Source: Deinococcus metalli
GTDB taxonomy: Bacteria; Deinococcota; Deinococci; Deinococcales; Deinococcaceae
Length of the DNA: 45,000 nucleotides
Direction: 5' to 3'
Assembly: GCF_014201805.1 (NCBI RefSeq)
Contig: NZ_JACHFK010000005.1
Location: 1 to 45,000 of the forward strand
A model generated the notes under the pieces. That model was not told where the DNA came from, ran no database searches, and saw nothing but the letters and a program-made list of their open reading frames with translations. Positions 20,756-32,505 of this stretch are shown here, piece by piece. The translations under genes and the position numbers were made by a program. Positions within the stretch are counted from its first letter, which is position 1, and each line of letters begins with the position of its first letter.

Positions 20756-20778
20756 CATGGGCCAGTCACCGGCCCATG
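20756..20778. repeat. 8-bp inverted repeat
   Basis: CATGGGCC/GGCCCATG with loop AGTCACC. It lies in the upstream region of the thioesterase gene, distant from any stop codon, so an operator or RNA hairpin is more likely than a terminator. Confidence 0.5.
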
Positions 20779-20931
20779 GTGGACAACACGCCTGCTCCCT
20801 GCGGGTCGCCTGACGCTGCCCCTGTACACTCACGGCCGTGCCGAGGTGCGCGAAGTCGCCCTCACGCGGGAGCGTTGCCGGACCTGATTCCAGGGCCTGA
20901 ACGACCCCGTAGGTGTCAGCGAGGCGTGCGA

Positions 20932-21357
20932 ATGATGAGCGAAGGCAAGAAGACCGTGCGCCAGCAGGGCGCGAAGATGCTCGAGCTGGTGTTTCCGAAG
21001 GACACCAATTACCACGGCACGGCCTTCGGCGGGTGGGTGCTGTCGCTGATGGACAAGGCGGCCAGCATTGCCGCCGTGCGCCGTGCCGGCGGGAACGTCG
21101 TCACGGCGCGCATGGACGGCATCGATTTCCACGTGCCGATCCGGGTGGGCGACGCGGTGGCGCTGGACGCGCAGGTGGTGCGGGTGGGCCGCACCAGCAT
21201 GACCATCCGGGTGGACGTGTACCGCGAGCACATGGCATCCGGCGAGCAGGAACTCGCGACCAGCGGCACCTTCGTGTTCGTGGCGCTGGACGAGCACGGC
21301 GCGCCCCGGCCCGTGCCGCCGCTGCCGGAGGGCACTGCGCCCGGAGCGCAGCCGTGA
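20932..21357 (+). CDS. Acyl-CoA thioesterase (hotdog fold, YciA/BFIT type)
   Basis: The 141-aa hotdog protein would hydrolyse acyl-CoA thioesters in the cytoplasm. Family blocks are [26 protein letters not shown] (with Asn and the central helix), [16 protein letters not shown] and [10 protein letters not shown]. Two adjacent ATGs (20932, 20935) compete; neither has a strong ribosome binding site. Its stop overlaps the next gene's GTG in GTGA. Confidence 0.9.
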   Translation: MMSEGKKTVRQQGAKMLELVFPKDTNYHGTAFGGWVLSLMDKAASIAAVRRAGGNVVTARMDGIDFHVPIRVGDAVALDAQVVRVGRTSMTIRVDVYREHMASGEQELATSGTFVFVALDEHGAPRPVPPLPEGTAPGAQP

Positions 21358-21962
21358 CCCTGCACCTCACCCTGGTGCGCCACGGCGCCACCGACTGGAA
21401 CGGCGCGGGGCGCTGGCAGGGCTGGACCGACACGCCGCTGGGCGCGCACGGCGAGGAACAGGCGCGGCGGCTGGCCGCCCGGCTGGCGTCCTGGTCCTAC
21501 GACCGTGTGGTCAGCAGCGACCTGATCCGCGCGGTGCGGACGGCGGAGCTGAGCGTGCCGGGCGCGCCGATCACGACCGACGCCCGCCTGCGGGAACTGC
21601 GCTTCGGCAAGTACGAGGGCGCCGGGACGAATGATGTCCTGCACGACCCGGAGTACCACGACTGGCAGCGCGATCCGTGGAACCTGCCCGCGCCCGGCGG
21701 CGGGGAGAGCATGGCCGAGGTCGGCGCCCGCCTGCACACGTGGGCGCAGGAGCTGCCGGACGGCCGGGTGATCGCGTTCTCGCACGGAGCGGCCATCCGG
21801 GCGCTGCTGTGCGTGCTGTTCGGCTGGCCGACGCTGCCGGTGCCCGGCTACGTCCTGCCGTTTCCGTACGTGCTGGCCCACACCAGCCTGACCCGCCTGG
21901 AGCGCCGCGACGGCCGCTGGACGCTGGTCACGTACAACGACCACGCCCACCTGGAGGACTGA
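21354..21962 (+). CDS. Histidine phosphatase family protein (phosphoglycerate mutase-like)
   Basis: The 202-aa branch-1 histidine phosphatase has the phospho-acceptor LVRHGATDW (His10) and the second catalytic histidine in AFSHGAAIR (near 144). [17 protein letters not shown] is also conserved. CobC-, GpmB- and phosphatase-type members look alike, so the substrate is open. The GTG start overlaps the thioesterase stop by 4 nt, implying coupled translation. Confidence 0.92.
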   Translation: MTLHLTLVRHGATDWNGAGRWQGWTDTPLGAHGEEQARRLAARLASWSYDRVVSSDLIRAVRTAELSVPGAPITTDARLRELRFGKYEGAGTNDVLHDPEYHDWQRDPWNLPAPGGGESMAEVGARLHTWAQELPDGRVIAFSHGAAIRALLCVLFGWPTLPVPGYVLPFPYVLAHTSLTRLERRDGRWTLVTYNDHAHLED

Positions 21963-22023
21963 CAGCGGTGTTCCGTTCCGTCGAGGGGCCAACAGCGCCC
22001 CTCAACTTCACTCCAACCGCTGT
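21962..22023 (+). repeat. Dispersed ~60-bp structured element, copy A
   Basis: The element begins with ACAGCGGT and ends with ACCGCTGT, an 8-bp perfect terminal inverted repeat. An inner 7-bp hairpin GAGGGGC/GCCCCTC (21983-21989/21997-22003) is also present. From GCGGTG at 21965 it is about 84% identical over 61 aligned columns to copy B at 30980-31040. It immediately follows a stop codon and may serve as a terminator. Confidence 0.75.
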
Positions 22024-22039
22024 GACCTCTGCCCGGGCG

Positions 22040-22699
22040 TCAGTCGGGCGGCGCGACGTCCAGTTCGCTGGCGAGTTCCGCCAGGAAGGCGCGCATGGTC
22101 AGCGTGCGCCGGCGCGCCTCGGCCTGCCCGGTGGGTGTGTGGAACGTGCCGTCGAGCCGCAGCAGCTTCGTGAAGAAGTGATCCACGGTGTACGCGAGGT
22201 CGTCCGGCTCCCGGTCCTGTGCCCACGGATCGGTCGGGTGCAGCAGCGCGCGGCCCAGCTGCCCGCCCACGCCGGCCACCCGCAGCACGCCCAGCGCCCC
22301 CAGAGCGTCCAGCCGGTCGGCGTCCTGTAGGGCCGCGCCGAGTTCGGTGGCCGGCACCGCGCCGCGCGAGTACGAGTGGTCGCGCACGGCCAGCGCCACC
22401 CCCTGCGCCTCGGCCGGCGTGAAGCCCAGGCCGGGCAGGGTGTCCAGGACCGCCTGCGCGCTGAGTTCGCTGGCCTGCGCGCGCTGCGGGTGGTTCTTCG
22501 GGAGGTTCACCACGTCGTGCGTGAACGCCGCGGCGATGGCGACCCCGGCGGGCAGGTCCGGCGCGCAGCGGCGCGTCCAGCGGGCCACCCGCAGCAGGTG
22601 CGCGTCGTCGTGGGCGGCGTCGCCCTGCATGTGCGCGTGCACCCACGCCCACACGGCGGGCAGCCGCGGGTCCTGGGCCAGGAGTTCCTCCAGGGTCAC
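22040..22699 (-). CDS. HD domain phosphohydrolase
   Basis: This 219-aa protein of the YedJ-like HD family has metal ligands in HDDAHLLRVARW, FTHDVVN and the distal DADRLDALG; RDHSYSRG is also conserved. The activity is probably nucleotide or phosphoester hydrolysis. The GTG start overlaps the stop of the upstream DinB/BstA-like gene in GTGA (22696-22699); the longer open frame beyond it is not protein-like. Confidence 0.9.
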   Translation of the reverse strand: MTLEELLAQDPRLPAVWAWVHAHMQGDAAHDDAHLLRVARWTRRCAPDLPAGVAIAAAFTHDVVNLPKNHPQRAQASELSAQAVLDTLPGLGFTPAEAQGVALAVRDHSYSRGAVPATELGAALQDADRLDALGALGVLRVAGVGGQLGRALLHPTDPWAQDREPDDLAYTVDHFFTKLLRLDGTFHTPTGQAEARRRTLTMRAFLAELASELDVAPPD

Positions 22700-23220
22700 G
22701 CCCCCGCCTCCAGCGCCTGCCGGGCCTGGGCGAGGTGGTGGCGCAGGTGCCAGTCGTGCTTGGCGACCAGCTGCCACAGATCCTGCTCATCCTCCTGCGG
22801 ATGCAGGATGCGCGTGTCGAAGGCCTCCACGTCCACGCCCAGCAGCAGCGCGGTCCAGTGGGCGGTCGCGGCGCCCATCAGGGTCAGCGCCACGTCCACG
22901 GGCAGGGTCGCGTCGGGCAGGGTCAGCCACGCGTCCTGATCGAAGGGCTGGATCACGTAGCCCGGGGTGGTCAGGGCGGAGCGCAGGCGGTTCAGGCCGT
23001 GCAGGTGCGCGTCGGCCGTGTGGTGTGCGAGCTGCGCCACGCTCCACGCGCCCGGCCGGGACCGCCGGGCGAGGCCGGGAGCGTCCAGGGAGGCGAGCAG
23101 CGTGCGCCACTGCGCGCCCGCCATGGTCATGCGCTCGCTCACGTCCCGCAGCGCGGCGCGGTCACGGGTGGGCAGGGGCGCGATGCCGCCGATCGGGAAC
23201 GTGGTCGCGGAGCCGGTCAT
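22696..23220 (-). CDS. DinB/YfiT-type metal-dependent protein (BstA-like)
   Basis: The 174-aa four-helix DinB-superfamily protein carries an N-terminal FPIGGIAP and SVAQLAHHTADAHLH (His66, His67), a DQDAW block, and DWHLRHHLAQ (His158, His161, His162). These match the putative zinc site of B. subtilis YfiT/BstA. BstA is a bacillithiol S-transferase, and Deinococcus makes bacillithiol, so that is the favoured role by inference. A CATACT box (23227-23232) sits 6 nt before the ATG. Confidence 0.85.
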   Translation of the reverse strand: MTGSATTFPIGGIAPLPTRDRAALRDVSERMTMAGAQWRTLLASLDAPGLARRSRPGAWSVAQLAHHTADAHLHGLNRLRSALTTPGYVIQPFDQDAWLTLPDATLPVDVALTLMGAATAHWTALLLGVDVEAFDTRILHPQEDEQDLWQLVAKHDWHLRHHLAQARQALEAGA

Positions 23221-23333
23221 GCCCGGAGTATGCCAGCCGGGGGCAGCCGGTCGGGGGCCGGCGGGCCGGAAACCTCACGAAGTGGCGCGGGGCCGTAAGG
23301 CAGGGGTGAGCACGCCGCGCCTACCGTGGAGTC

Positions 23334-24164
23334 ATGACCGGCTCCCTGCCCCGGCGACCCGCCGTCCTGATCGTGGACGACAGCCCCGGTGTGCTGACCG
23401 CCATGGAGCGGCTGCTCTCGCCGCACCTGCCGGTGCAGGTGGCCGACAGCGCCACCGCCGCGCTGCGCGCCATCACGCCCGACACCGCGCTGGTGCTCGC
23501 GGACATCCGTATGCCCGGCATGGACGGCCTGGAACTCGCCCGCGCGCTGCACCAGGGCCGGCCCAGCCTGCCGGTGGTGCTGATGACCGGCGTGGTCGAG
23601 GACGGCCTGCGCAGCCGCGGCCGCGAACTGGGCGCGCTGGACGTGCTACGCAAACCCCTGCGGCCCGACACGCTGCTGCCCGCCCTGAAGGACTGGCTGG
23701 CGCCCCAGTACCCAGACCTGGACCTGACCGTGGCGCCCGGCAGCGTGACCAGCGGCCCGGTCCGGCCGGTGCTGGGAGCCTCCACCGGGCGCGCCGCGCC
23801 GGCCGATCCCGGCGTGGCCGCCCAGGCGCTGCTGCGGCCCCTGGCGCTGATGCCCGGCGTGATCAGCGCCGCGCTGTTCGCGGAGGACGGCACGCTGCTG
23901 GGCGTGCACGGCGGCATGGGCTTCCAGGTGGGGGCGTACCTGCGGTTCCTGGCGACCACCGCGCAGACGCTGGGCACGCACGTGGACGCGCAGGCGGACG
24001 TGCGCGCCGCGCAGCTGGAGTTCGGTGACCGGGTGCTGGTCGCGTGCTTCCGGCCGGGCGAACTGCTGGCGGTGCTGGTGCGCGACACGCCCGCCGCGAG
24101 CGGCGTGAAGGGCTGGGTGCGGCAGCGCTGGGCCGACGCCGCGCCACGCCCGGCCGCGCACTGA
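23334..24164 (+). CDS. Response regulator receiver fused to Roadblock/LC7-like domain
   Basis: This 276-aa protein starts with a complete receiver domain (residues 10-125: Asp15/Asp16, phospho-acceptor Asp57, Thr85, Lys107). A short linker follows, then a C-terminal domain (about 155-265) whose [22 protein letters not shown] and [15 protein letters not shown] look like a Roadblock/LC7 (MglB-type) fold. No DNA-binding or enzymatic output domain is present, so output is presumably protein-protein, perhaps to a small GTPase. TACCGT (23322-23327) is 6 nt before the ATG. No histidine kinase is adjacent. Confidence 0.82.
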   Translation: MTGSLPRRPAVLIVDDSPGVLTAMERLLSPHLPVQVADSATAALRAITPDTALVLADIRMPGMDGLELARALHQGRPSLPVVLMTGVVEDGLRSRGRELGALDVLRKPLRPDTLLPALKDWLAPQYPDLDLTVAPGSVTSGPVRPVLGASTGRAAPADPGVAAQALLRPLALMPGVISAALFAEDGTLLGVHGGMGFQVGAYLRFLATTAQTLGTHVDAQADVRAAQLEFGDRVLVACFRPGELLAVLVRDTPAASGVKGWVRQRWADAAPRPAAH

Positions 24165-24198
24165 CCACCGGCCCGCGCGGGTGCTCTACCCTGCACGC

Positions 24199-24786
24199 AT
24201 GTTCACGATCGCCGAGGCCGCCGCACGGAGCGCCGCCGAGACCGGCCCCGAGACGCAGCGTCTCGCCGCGCGGGGCGTGCCTGGCGTGGTCGTCCCGCCC
24301 GCCTTCGAGGAGGCCTTCTACCGCGACGGCAACCTGCCCGAGCAGCTGCGCCGCGTGTTTGCCGCCGTCAATCCCGCCCGCATCGACGAGGACGCCCTGG
24401 AGCCCCTCGTGGCGCGGGCGCAGGCCCTGATCCGCACCACGTACCTGCTCGACGACGCTGTGCAGGTCTTCTACCGCGCGCTGGCTGCCGCCGGGCTCGA
24501 CCGGGGCGAGTTGCACGTCCGGCGCCCCGGGACCCTGAGCGCCGAATCCGCCCTGGTCATTCCGCCCGGCACCACTGCCCTGCACGCCGTGAAACGCCTA
24601 TGGGCGCAGGACTGGGCCTTCGACGCCGTCCTGTCGCGCCTGGACGACACCGGCAGCGTGGCGCTGGAGGCCCGGCCCACCCTGATCATCCCCGGCCCGC
24701 CCGGCTGGCCGGACGCGGAACGCGCCGCGGTGCTCGGCGTGGAGGTCGCGCTGGTCAGTCCGCTCGGTCTGGTCGGCCTGCCTTGA
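24199..24786 (+). CDS. Hypothetical protein coupled to MFS gene
   Basis: The 195-aa product was not recognised. It is mixed alpha/beta without signal peptide or membrane segments. The N-terminal half is helical ([21 protein letters not shown]), and the C-terminal half carries several short strands ([35 protein letters not shown]). TACCCT (24187-24192) is 6 nt before the ATG. Its stop overlaps the MFS start in TTGA, so the two are co-translated and may share a function. Confidence 0.75.
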   Translation: MFTIAEAAARSAAETGPETQRLAARGVPGVVVPPAFEEAFYRDGNLPEQLRRVFAAVNPARIDEDALEPLVARAQALIRTTYLLDDAVQVFYRALAAAGLDRGELHVRRPGTLSAESALVIPPGTTALHAVKRLWAQDWAFDAVLSRLDDTGSVALEARPTLIIPGPPGWPDAERAAVLGVEVALVSPLGLVGLP

Positions 24787-25943
24787 GCGCCGCTCCCCGC
24801 CCGCCGTCCGGGTGGCTGCTGGGCGCGCTCGGCACCCTGGTGTTCCTGAACGTCTACGCCCCGCAGAGCCTGCTGCCCGTGCTGGCCCGCGAATTCCACG
24901 CGGGCGCCGCGCAGGTAGGCGTGGTCGTGGGGGCCACCATGCTCGCCATGGCGCTCGCCTCGCCGCTGGTGGGGGTGCTCGCGGACGCGCTGGGCCGGCG
25001 GCGCACGGTCGTGGGCGCCTTCGCGCTGCTGGCCGTGCCCGCGCTGCTGGCCGCGCACGCCCCCACCCTGGACGCCCTGAACGCCGCCCGCTTCGCGCAG
25101 GGCCTGCTGATCCCCGGCGTGATGGTCGCCCTGACCGCGTACATCGGCGAGGAGATCCCCGCCGCCGCGCGCGCCCGCGCCATGACCATGTACGTGACCG
25201 GCACCGTACTGGGCGGTTTCCTGGGCCGCTTCCTGGCCGGCGTGATCGACGCCCGCTTCGGGTGGCACGCCGCCTTCTGGGGCCTGGCGGGCTGCGCGGT
25301 GGTGGGCTTTCTCCTGGCCCTCACGGGCCTGCCGCGGGAGCGCGCGTTCCGGCCCAGCCGCGACCCGCGCGCCGTCCTGGCCGGTCTCGTCACGCACCTG
25401 CACACCCCCGCGCTGCTCGCCACCTGCGCGGTCGGCTGCCTGATCCTGTTCACGCTGGTCGGCACCTTCAACACCCTCACCCTGCGCCTGGCCGCCCCGC
25501 CCTACGACCTGAACTCCGCGCAGACCGGCGCCATCTTCGCGGTGTACCTGCTCGGCGTGGTCATCACGCCCGTCGCCGGGCCGCTCCTCGCCACGCGCGG
25601 CCCCCGCTTCGCCCTGCTGACCGCCGTGGGCGCCAGCGTGACCGGTCTGCTGCTCACGCTCACGCCGGCCCTGCCGCTGATCGTCGCGGGCGTCGCCGCC
25701 GGGGCATGCGGCGTGTTCCTGGCGCAGTCCGCCGCCCTGGCCGCCGTGCAGCGCGCCGTCACGCAGGCCCGCAGCCTCGCCTCGGGCCTGTACCACGCCT
25801 CGTACTACGGCGGCGCGGCCGTCGCCAGCGTGGTCGCCGGCCACGTCTTCGAGGCGGGCGGCTGGCCCGGCGTCGTGCCGCTGGTCGTGCTGAGCATGGC
25901 GCTGGCGGGCGTCGTGGGCGTCCTCGGGTGGAAGCGGACGTAG
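24783..25943 (+). CDS. MFS transporter (YnfM/arabinose-efflux-like)
   Basis: The 386-aa, 12-helix transporter begins with [27 protein letters not shown] and has motif A-like [27 protein letters not shown] in the C-terminal half is typical of YnfM-like exporters. Start is a TTG overlapping the previous stop in TTGA (24783-24786); the next in-frame ATG would remove the first helices. Substrate unknown. Confidence 0.88.
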   Translation: MSAAPRPPSGWLLGALGTLVFLNVYAPQSLLPVLAREFHAGAAQVGVVVGATMLAMALASPLVGVLADALGRRRTVVGAFALLAVPALLAAHAPTLDALNAARFAQGLLIPGVMVALTAYIGEEIPAAARARAMTMYVTGTVLGGFLGRFLAGVIDARFGWHAAFWGLAGCAVVGFLLALTGLPRERAFRPSRDPRAVLAGLVTHLHTPALLATCAVGCLILFTLVGTFNTLTLRLAAPPYDLNSAQTGAIFAVYLLGVVITPVAGPLLATRGPRFALLTAVGASVTGLLLTLTPALPLIVAGVAAGACGVFLAQSAALAAVQRAVTQARSLASGLYHASYYGGAAVASVVAGHVFEAGGWPGVVPLVVLSMALAGVVGVLGWKRT

Positions 25944-25967
25944 ACGGAGGCAGTGTTAGCCTCGGGC

Positions 25968-26786
<819 letters not shown>

Positions 26787-26832
26787 GCGGTAGTGAAGCA
26801 TAACGAACGACAGTCAGTGACGAGGTGACGAA

Positions 26833-27441
26833 ATGGCCACGACCTTCGATGTTTTTCCAGGAATCAGCCAGCCTCCGACGATTCAGCAGGTCAGGCGGCT
26901 GGGCGTTGGAAAACTGCACTCCTACCTGGCGAGTTTGGGTCTAGATTCGCTTCCTGCTGTGTCGGTCACTTTCTGGAATATCCTGACTCAAGAGCCGACG
27001 CCAGTTGATCCTGACGCGAAATTTATCTGGCACGATGGCTACCTCTGGTTCACTGTTGATGGCGTCGAGGGTGGCACGGGCGTTTACTGCGAGAATTGGG
27101 AACCGGCTGAGCTGGCAGAGAATTTGGAAGAGCTTGGCATGAAAACTCGCACACGCGTTCTGCTTCCGACAATCACGCTGGGAACGCACTGGTACGTTCG
27201 TCGCTCCGCTGGGCAGCCAGCAGTCGTGGTGGCGCTTTACGGCTTTCTGGGCTCGGCACTGGCAGAACTGACGCGGGGAGTCGTGGTGTCTACGGATGGA
27301 GCTTGGTTAATGCCGCAGTTTCACCTCGATCCAGCCGACTTCGACCTAGAATATCTGCGACCGGAAAAGGCACGTTCGGATGAGGATCGACAGTGGTCTG
27401 AGCGGATGCAATCGGCGCTGATTGAACAGTTCAGCTGTTAA
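26833..27441 (+). CDS. Orphan hypothetical protein of lower G+C
   Basis: The 202-aa product was not recognised. Codons use A and T at third positions far more than any neighbour (for example many GAT, GAA, TTT, GCA), suggesting recent acquisition. It is soluble and Trp/Tyr-rich, with strand-rich segments ([35 protein letters not shown]) and an acidic C-terminal region. GAGGTGA 4 nt before the ATG is an excellent ribosome binding site, in contrast to leaderless neighbours. An immunity-type protein is one guess; evidence is thin. Confidence 0.7.
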   Translation: MATTFDVFPGISQPPTIQQVRRLGVGKLHSYLASLGLDSLPAVSVTFWNILTQEPTPVDPDAKFIWHDGYLWFTVDGVEGGTGVYCENWEPAELAENLEELGMKTRTRVLLPTITLGTHWYVRRSAGQPAVVVALYGFLGSALAELTRGVVVSTDGAWLMPQFHLDPADFDLEYLRPEKARSDEDRQWSERMQSALIEQFSC

Positions 27442-27550
27442 CTCACGGGTGTTTAGGTGATGGACTGAGCCTGTCCCCTCTCGGGGAACGCCCGTCCCTG
27501 CCCACACGCTGCGCGTTATTGTGAGCCGTCAAACTCTAGGAGGACGACCC

Positions 27551-28543
<993 letters not shown>

Positions 28544-28559
28544 CCGCGGGTGTGATCCT

Positions 28560-28586
28560 GGGGGCGGGCCTGCGGGCGCCGCCCCC
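28560..28586 (+). terminator. mdh terminator
   Basis: GGGGGCGG/CCGCCCCC forms an 8-bp stem with an 11-nt loop, 17 bp after the mdh stop; only TT follows. Confidence 0.6.
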
Positions 28587-28641
28587 TTGCCGTGTCCCGC
28601 CCAGCGGGCCGCCGCGTGGGCGCGCGTGGCAGAGTGGGCGG

Positions 28642-30717
28642 GTGAGCCCAGAAGGAGTAAGGAGCCGGTACCCGGAGTCGCCGCGTGGGGATCACGTGGA
28701 CCACTACACCGATGAGCACGGCCAGCGAGTGGCGGTGCCCGATCCGTACCGCTGGCTGGAGGAGCCGGATTCACCGCAGACGCGCGCGTGGGTGCGGGCG
28801 CAGAACGCCGTGACGGACGCCTTCCTGGACACCCTGCCGGCCCGGGCGGCGTACCGCGAGCGCCTGAGCGCCCTGTGGGACTACCCGCGTGAGGGCGTGC
28901 CGTGGACGCGCGGCGGGCACTTTTTCCGCTTCTTCAATCCGGGCCTGCTGAACCAGCCGGTGCTGGAGGTCGCGGATTCGGCGCGCGGCCCGTGGCGCAC
29001 CCTGCTCGATCCGAACACGCTGAGCGAGGACGGCACGGCGTCGCTGCTGAGCGCGTCGGTCAGCCGGGATGGCGGGCGGGTCGCGTACGGCGTGCAGCAG
29101 GGCGGCAGCGACTGGATCACGTGGCACGTGCGGGACGTGACCTCCGGCGAGGACGACCCGCACGCCGCACGGTGGAGCAAGTTCAGCGGCGCGGCGTGGA
29201 CGCCGGACGGCCAGGGCTTCTACTACGGCGCGTACGACGCTCCGCAGGAGGGCGCGGCCCTGACCGGTACGAACCGCGACTCCCGGCTGATGTTCCACCG
29301 CGTGGGCACGCCGCAGTCGCAGGATCACGTCGTCATCGTCCGGCCGGACGAGCCGCACTGGCGCTACTCGGCGGGCGTCACCGAGGACGGCGCGTACCTG
29401 CTGGTGGTCGTGATGCGCGGCACCGAGCCCAAGAACCTGCTGTGGGTGCGGCCGCTGGGCTCGGACGGGCCGTTCACGGAAGTTGTGCCGGAGTTCCGCG
29501 CGGCGTACGACGTGATCGGCAACGACGGCCCGCTGCTGTACATCCGCACCGACGAGGACGCCCCGCGCGGGCGGGTGCTCGCGTGGAACGTGGAGACCGG
29601 CGAACGCCAGGAAGTGATCCCTGAAGGTCCAGATGCGCTGGAGCAGGCGGCGCTGGTGCCGGACGGCATCCTCACGGTGACGCTGCACGACGCCAACCAC
29701 CGCCTGACGCGGCACGGCCGCGCGGGCGGGCCGGTGCATGACATCGCGCTGCCGGGCCTGGGCACGGTCACGGACCTGAACACCCGTCAGGACGACCCGC
29801 AGGTCTATTTCGGCTTCACGTCCTTCCTGACGCCGGGCACGCCGTACCAGCTGCGGCCGGACGGTCGATTGGAGGCGCTCGCAGCGCCGGCCGTGGACTT
29901 CGACGCCAGCGCCTACGAGGTCACGCAGGAGTTCGCCACCAGCAAGGACGGTACGCGCGTGCCCATGTTCATCGTGGCGCGCCGGGGCCTCGTGCGGGAC
30001 GGCACGAACCCCACCCTGCTGTACGGCTACGGAGGCTTCAGCATCAGCCTCACGCCGTCGTTCAGCGTCGGGCGGCTGGCGTGGCTGGAGCGGGGCGGCG
30101 TGTATGTCATGGCGAACCTGCGCGGCGGCGCCGAATACGGCGAGGAGTGGCACCTGGCCGGCACACTGACCCGCAAGCAGAACGTCTTCGACGACTTCAT
30201 CGCGTGCGCCGAGCATGTGATCGCCACGGGCGTCACGTCCAGCGCGCACCTGGGCATCCAGGGCGGCAGCAACGGCGGCCTGCTGGTCGGCGCGGTCATG
30301 ACCCAGCGCCCGGAGCTGGTGGGCGCGGTGATCGCCCAGGTGGGCGTGATGGACATGCTGCGCTACCAGCACTTCACCATCGGCTGGGCATGGGCCAGCG
30401 ACTACGGCCGCAGCGACGACCCGGCCATGTTCCGCACGCTGCTGGGCTACTCGCCGCTGCACCGCCTCCGGGAGGGCGTGGCCTACCCCGCCACGCTGGT
30501 CACCACCGGCGACCACGACGACCGCGTGGTGCCCGCCCACTCGTACAAGTTCGCGGCCGAACTGCAACGCGTGCAGGCCGGGAACGCGCCCGCGCTGATC
30601 CGCATCGAGACGCGCGGCGGGCACGGCGCGGGCAAACCCACGTCGCTGGTGATCGCGGAGGCGGCGGACATCTGGGCGTTTCTGGAAGCGCGGCTGTCCG
30701 GGGCGCACACCGGTTGA
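28642..30717 (+). CDS. Prolyl oligopeptidase (S9A family)
   Basis: The 691-aa serine peptidase cleaves short peptides after proline. The N-terminus has [11 protein letters not shown]; a seven-bladed propeller occupies about residues 65-430, and the alpha/beta hydrolase domain follows. The catalytic triad is Ser543 in GGSNGG, Asp in DHDDRVVP (624-631) and His661 in RGGHGAGKP. No signal peptide, so cytoplasmic. The GTG at 28642 is the only start that keeps the conserved RYP...DPYRWLE segment; CAGAGT 6 nt upstream is a near-consensus leaderless -10. Confidence 0.94.
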   Translation: MSPEGVRSRYPESPRGDHVDHYTDEHGQRVAVPDPYRWLEEPDSPQTRAWVRAQNAVTDAFLDTLPARAAYRERLSALWDYPREGVPWTRGGHFFRFFNPGLLNQPVLEVADSARGPWRTLLDPNTLSEDGTASLLSASVSRDGGRVAYGVQQGGSDWITWHVRDVTSGEDDPHAARWSKFSGAAWTPDGQGFYYGAYDAPQEGAALTGTNRDSRLMFHRVGTPQSQDHVVIVRPDEPHWRYSAGVTEDGAYLLVVVMRGTEPKNLLWVRPLGSDGPFTEVVPEFRAAYDVIGNDGPLLYIRTDEDAPRGRVLAWNVETGERQEVIPEGPDALEQAALVPDGILTVTLHDANHRLTRHGRAGGPVHDIALPGLGTVTDLNTRQDDPQVYFGFTSFLTPGTPYQLRPDGRLEALAAPAVDFDASAYEVTQEFATSKDGTRVPMFIVARRGLVRDGTNPTLLYGYGGFSISLTPSFSVGRLAWLERGGVYVMANLRGGAEYGEEWHLAGTLTRKQNVFDDFIACAEHVIATGVTSSAHLGIQGGSNGGLLVGAVMTQRPELVGAVIAQVGVMDMLRYQHFTIGWAWASDYGRSDDPAMFRTLLGYSPLHRLREGVAYPATLVTTGDHDDRVVPAHSYKFAAELQRVQAGNAPALIRIETRGGHGAGKPTSLVIAEAADIWAFLEARLSGAHTG

Positions 30718-30742
30718 CAGCCCCCAACTTCGCCGTTAAAGT
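30714..30742 (+). promoter_or_regulatory. Promoter of tRNA-Leu
   Basis: TTGACA (30714-30719), 17-bp spacer, TAAAGT (30737-30742). The -35 overlaps the TGA stop of the oligopeptidase gene. Transcription should begin near 30749, about 44 nt before the tRNA. Confidence 0.88.
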
Positions 30743-30791
30743 AAGCGAGCCTGAAACGCGCCCCCCACGGGGCGGCCCCACCAGACAAGCG

Positions 30792-30877
<86 letters not shown>

Positions 30878-30880
30878 CAG

Positions 30881-30909
30881 AACCCCCAGCAGCGATGCCG
30901 GGGGTTTTT
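30881..30909 (+). terminator. Rho-independent terminator of tRNA-Leu
   Basis: AACCCCC/GGGGGTT (30881-30887/30900-30906) with extra GC/GC pairing inside, followed by TTTTTGTT. Confidence 0.92.
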
Positions 30910-30979
30910 GTTGATGCTCAGAGCAGAAGTCGGAGTCGTTGAGGGGATTCCTCGGTGACTCTGTACCGGGCGGAACAAG

Positions 30980-31040
30980 ACAGCGGTTGGACGTGGAGGT
31001 GAGGGCGTGCCGTTGGCCCGCAGGCGGAACGGAACACCGC
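30980..31040 (-). repeat. Dispersed ~60-bp structured element, copy B
   Basis: Read on the minus strand from 31040 it shares GCGGTGTTCCGTTCCG at its start and TCCAACCGCTGT at its end with copy A (21965-22023). About 51 of 61 aligned columns match, with two 1-nt gaps. Like copy A it sits directly after a stop codon, that of the ArgH-like gene. Confidence 0.75.
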
Positions 31041-31042
31041 GG

Positions 31043-32455
31043 TCACTCCTGCGCCCACAGCGTGTCGCGGGCCGCCGCGAACTGCGCGTGCCGCGCCGCC
31101 AGCGTGGCCCGGTCGGCCTCCAGCCGGGCCTGCGCCATGCCCAGATACTCGGCCATGGGCGCGGGGGCGGGGCCGCCCAGGGTGGTGCGGCGGGCCACGA
31201 AGGCCGCCGTGTCCAGCGCTGCCGCGACCAGCCCATCGGGAATCTCCAGCGCCGGAGCCAGGGCGCGCAGGTCGGCGTCGGTGGCGTGGTGCAGCGCGCG
31301 GCCCTGCGCGTGCACGGCGTCCAGCAGGGCCCTGGCGATCCGGTGCGCCTCGCGGAAGTCCCCGGTGCGCCGCGCGAGCACGTCGGCCAGCTCGGTCAGG
31401 GTGCTCTCGCTGGCGTCGGCCTGCGCGCGCCACGCCGCGCGGTTCACGTCCAGGCCGTCCAGCGAGGCGTCCAGCAGCTCCAGCGCCTGCCCGAAGGTGT
31501 GCCACAGCGTCCACAGCGGTTCCTGCATGTCGGTGCCGACGTCGTTCACGTCGCCGAAGGGAATGTTGTGGGCGGCGTACACCAGCGTCTGCGCGGCGCC
31601 CAGCGTGCGGCTCAGGCGGGTGCGGGCGTGTTCCAGCGTGACCGGGTTGCGTTTCTGGGGCATCACGCTGCTGCCCTGCACCAGGCCGCCCTGCAGGGTG
31701 ATCAGGCCGCGTGCGGCCCAGTCCAGCAGGTCATACACCACCCGCGACAGTGTGGCAGCGCAGGTGCTGAGCGCGCCCGCGATCTCGACCTGCCAGTCGC
31801 CGGCCGCGACGGCGTCCAGGGTGTTCTCGACCGGTCCGTCGAAGCCCAGCAGCGTGGCCGTCTCCTCGCGGTTCAGGGGGTGGCTGCTGCCGGCCAGCGC
31901 CACCGCGCCCAGCGGACTGCGGTTCACGCGGCCCAGCGCGCCTTCCAGCCGCGCGCTGTCGCGGGCCACGGCGTTCTCCACCGCGGCCAGGTAGTGCCCA
32001 AGGGTGGTGGGCTGCGCGGGCTGGTGGTGCGTGAACGCGGTGATCACGGTGTCCCGCTCGCGCCCGGCCAGCGCCAGCAGGGTGGTCCGCAGCGCCAGCA
32101 CGGCGTGCATGGCCTTCATCAGCTCGGCCCGCGCAGACAGGCGGTACACGGTCATGTCCAGGTCGTTGCGCGACAGGGCGGTGCGCAGCGCTCCCGCGCC
32201 CTCGGGACTCAGGCGCGCGATCTCGCGGTCGAGGGTGAAGAACAGATCGGGGACGGCCGGATCGACGTCGCCCGGCGAGTAGTCCCGCAGGGTCCGCAGG
32301 GCGGCGAGGGCCTGCCCGGCGTGCGGCGTGCCGCTCATCTCCAGGTCCAGGGCGTGGGCCCGCAGCGCGTCCAGGAAGAGGGGCTGCAGGTGCGCCCGCG
32401 CGTAGGCGTAGTCCGGGTCCAGGGCGGCGCGGCGGTAGGCGGGATGGAAACCCAT
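31043..32455 (-). CDS. Argininosuccinate lyase-like protein (ArgH paralogue)
   Basis: The 470-aa fumarase/aspartase-superfamily lyase has the family signature GSSVMPQKRNP (residues 261-271, with the catalytic serine) and the histidine region FTHHQPAQPTTLGHYL. It lacks the N-terminal LWGGRF block of genuine ArgH, and the first 100 residues are divergent. It may be a second ArgH or a lyase for a different substrate. No arginine genes are adjacent. TACCCT (32461-32466, minus) is 5 nt before the ATG. Confidence 0.85.
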   Translation of the reverse strand: MGFHPAYRRAALDPDYAYARAHLQPLFLDALRAHALDLEMSGTPHAGQALAALRTLRDYSPGDVDPAVPDLFFTLDREIARLSPEGAGALRTALSRNDLDMTVYRLSARAELMKAMHAVLALRTTLLALAGRERDTVITAFTHHQPAQPTTLGHYLAAVENAVARDSARLEGALGRVNRSPLGAVALAGSSHPLNREETATLLGFDGPVENTLDAVAAGDWQVEIAGALSTCAATLSRVVYDLLDWAARGLITLQGGLVQGSSVMPQKRNPVTLEHARTRLSRTLGAAQTLVYAAHNIPFGDVNDVGTDMQEPLWTLWHTFGQALELLDASLDGLDVNRAAWRAQADASESTLTELADVLARRTGDFREAHRIARALLDAVHAQGRALHHATDADLRALAPALEIPDGLVAAALDTAAFVARRTTLGGPAPAPMAEYLGMAQARLEADRATLAARHAQFAAARDTLWAQE

Positions 32456-32505
32456 GCCGCAGGGTAGAGCGCCCGGTCCCGGCCGTGTCCCCGGCCACCG
32501 GAGGC

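Larger units (their letters stand above)
20565..20931. other. Gene-free region with repeats
   Basis: This ~370-bp gap contains a 15-bp direct repeat (20622 and 20686) and an 8-bp perfect inverted repeat at 20756-20778. A TACACT box at 20825-20830 lies about 100 bp before the thioesterase gene. No convincing coding frame or RNA gene is seen. Confidence 0.5.
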
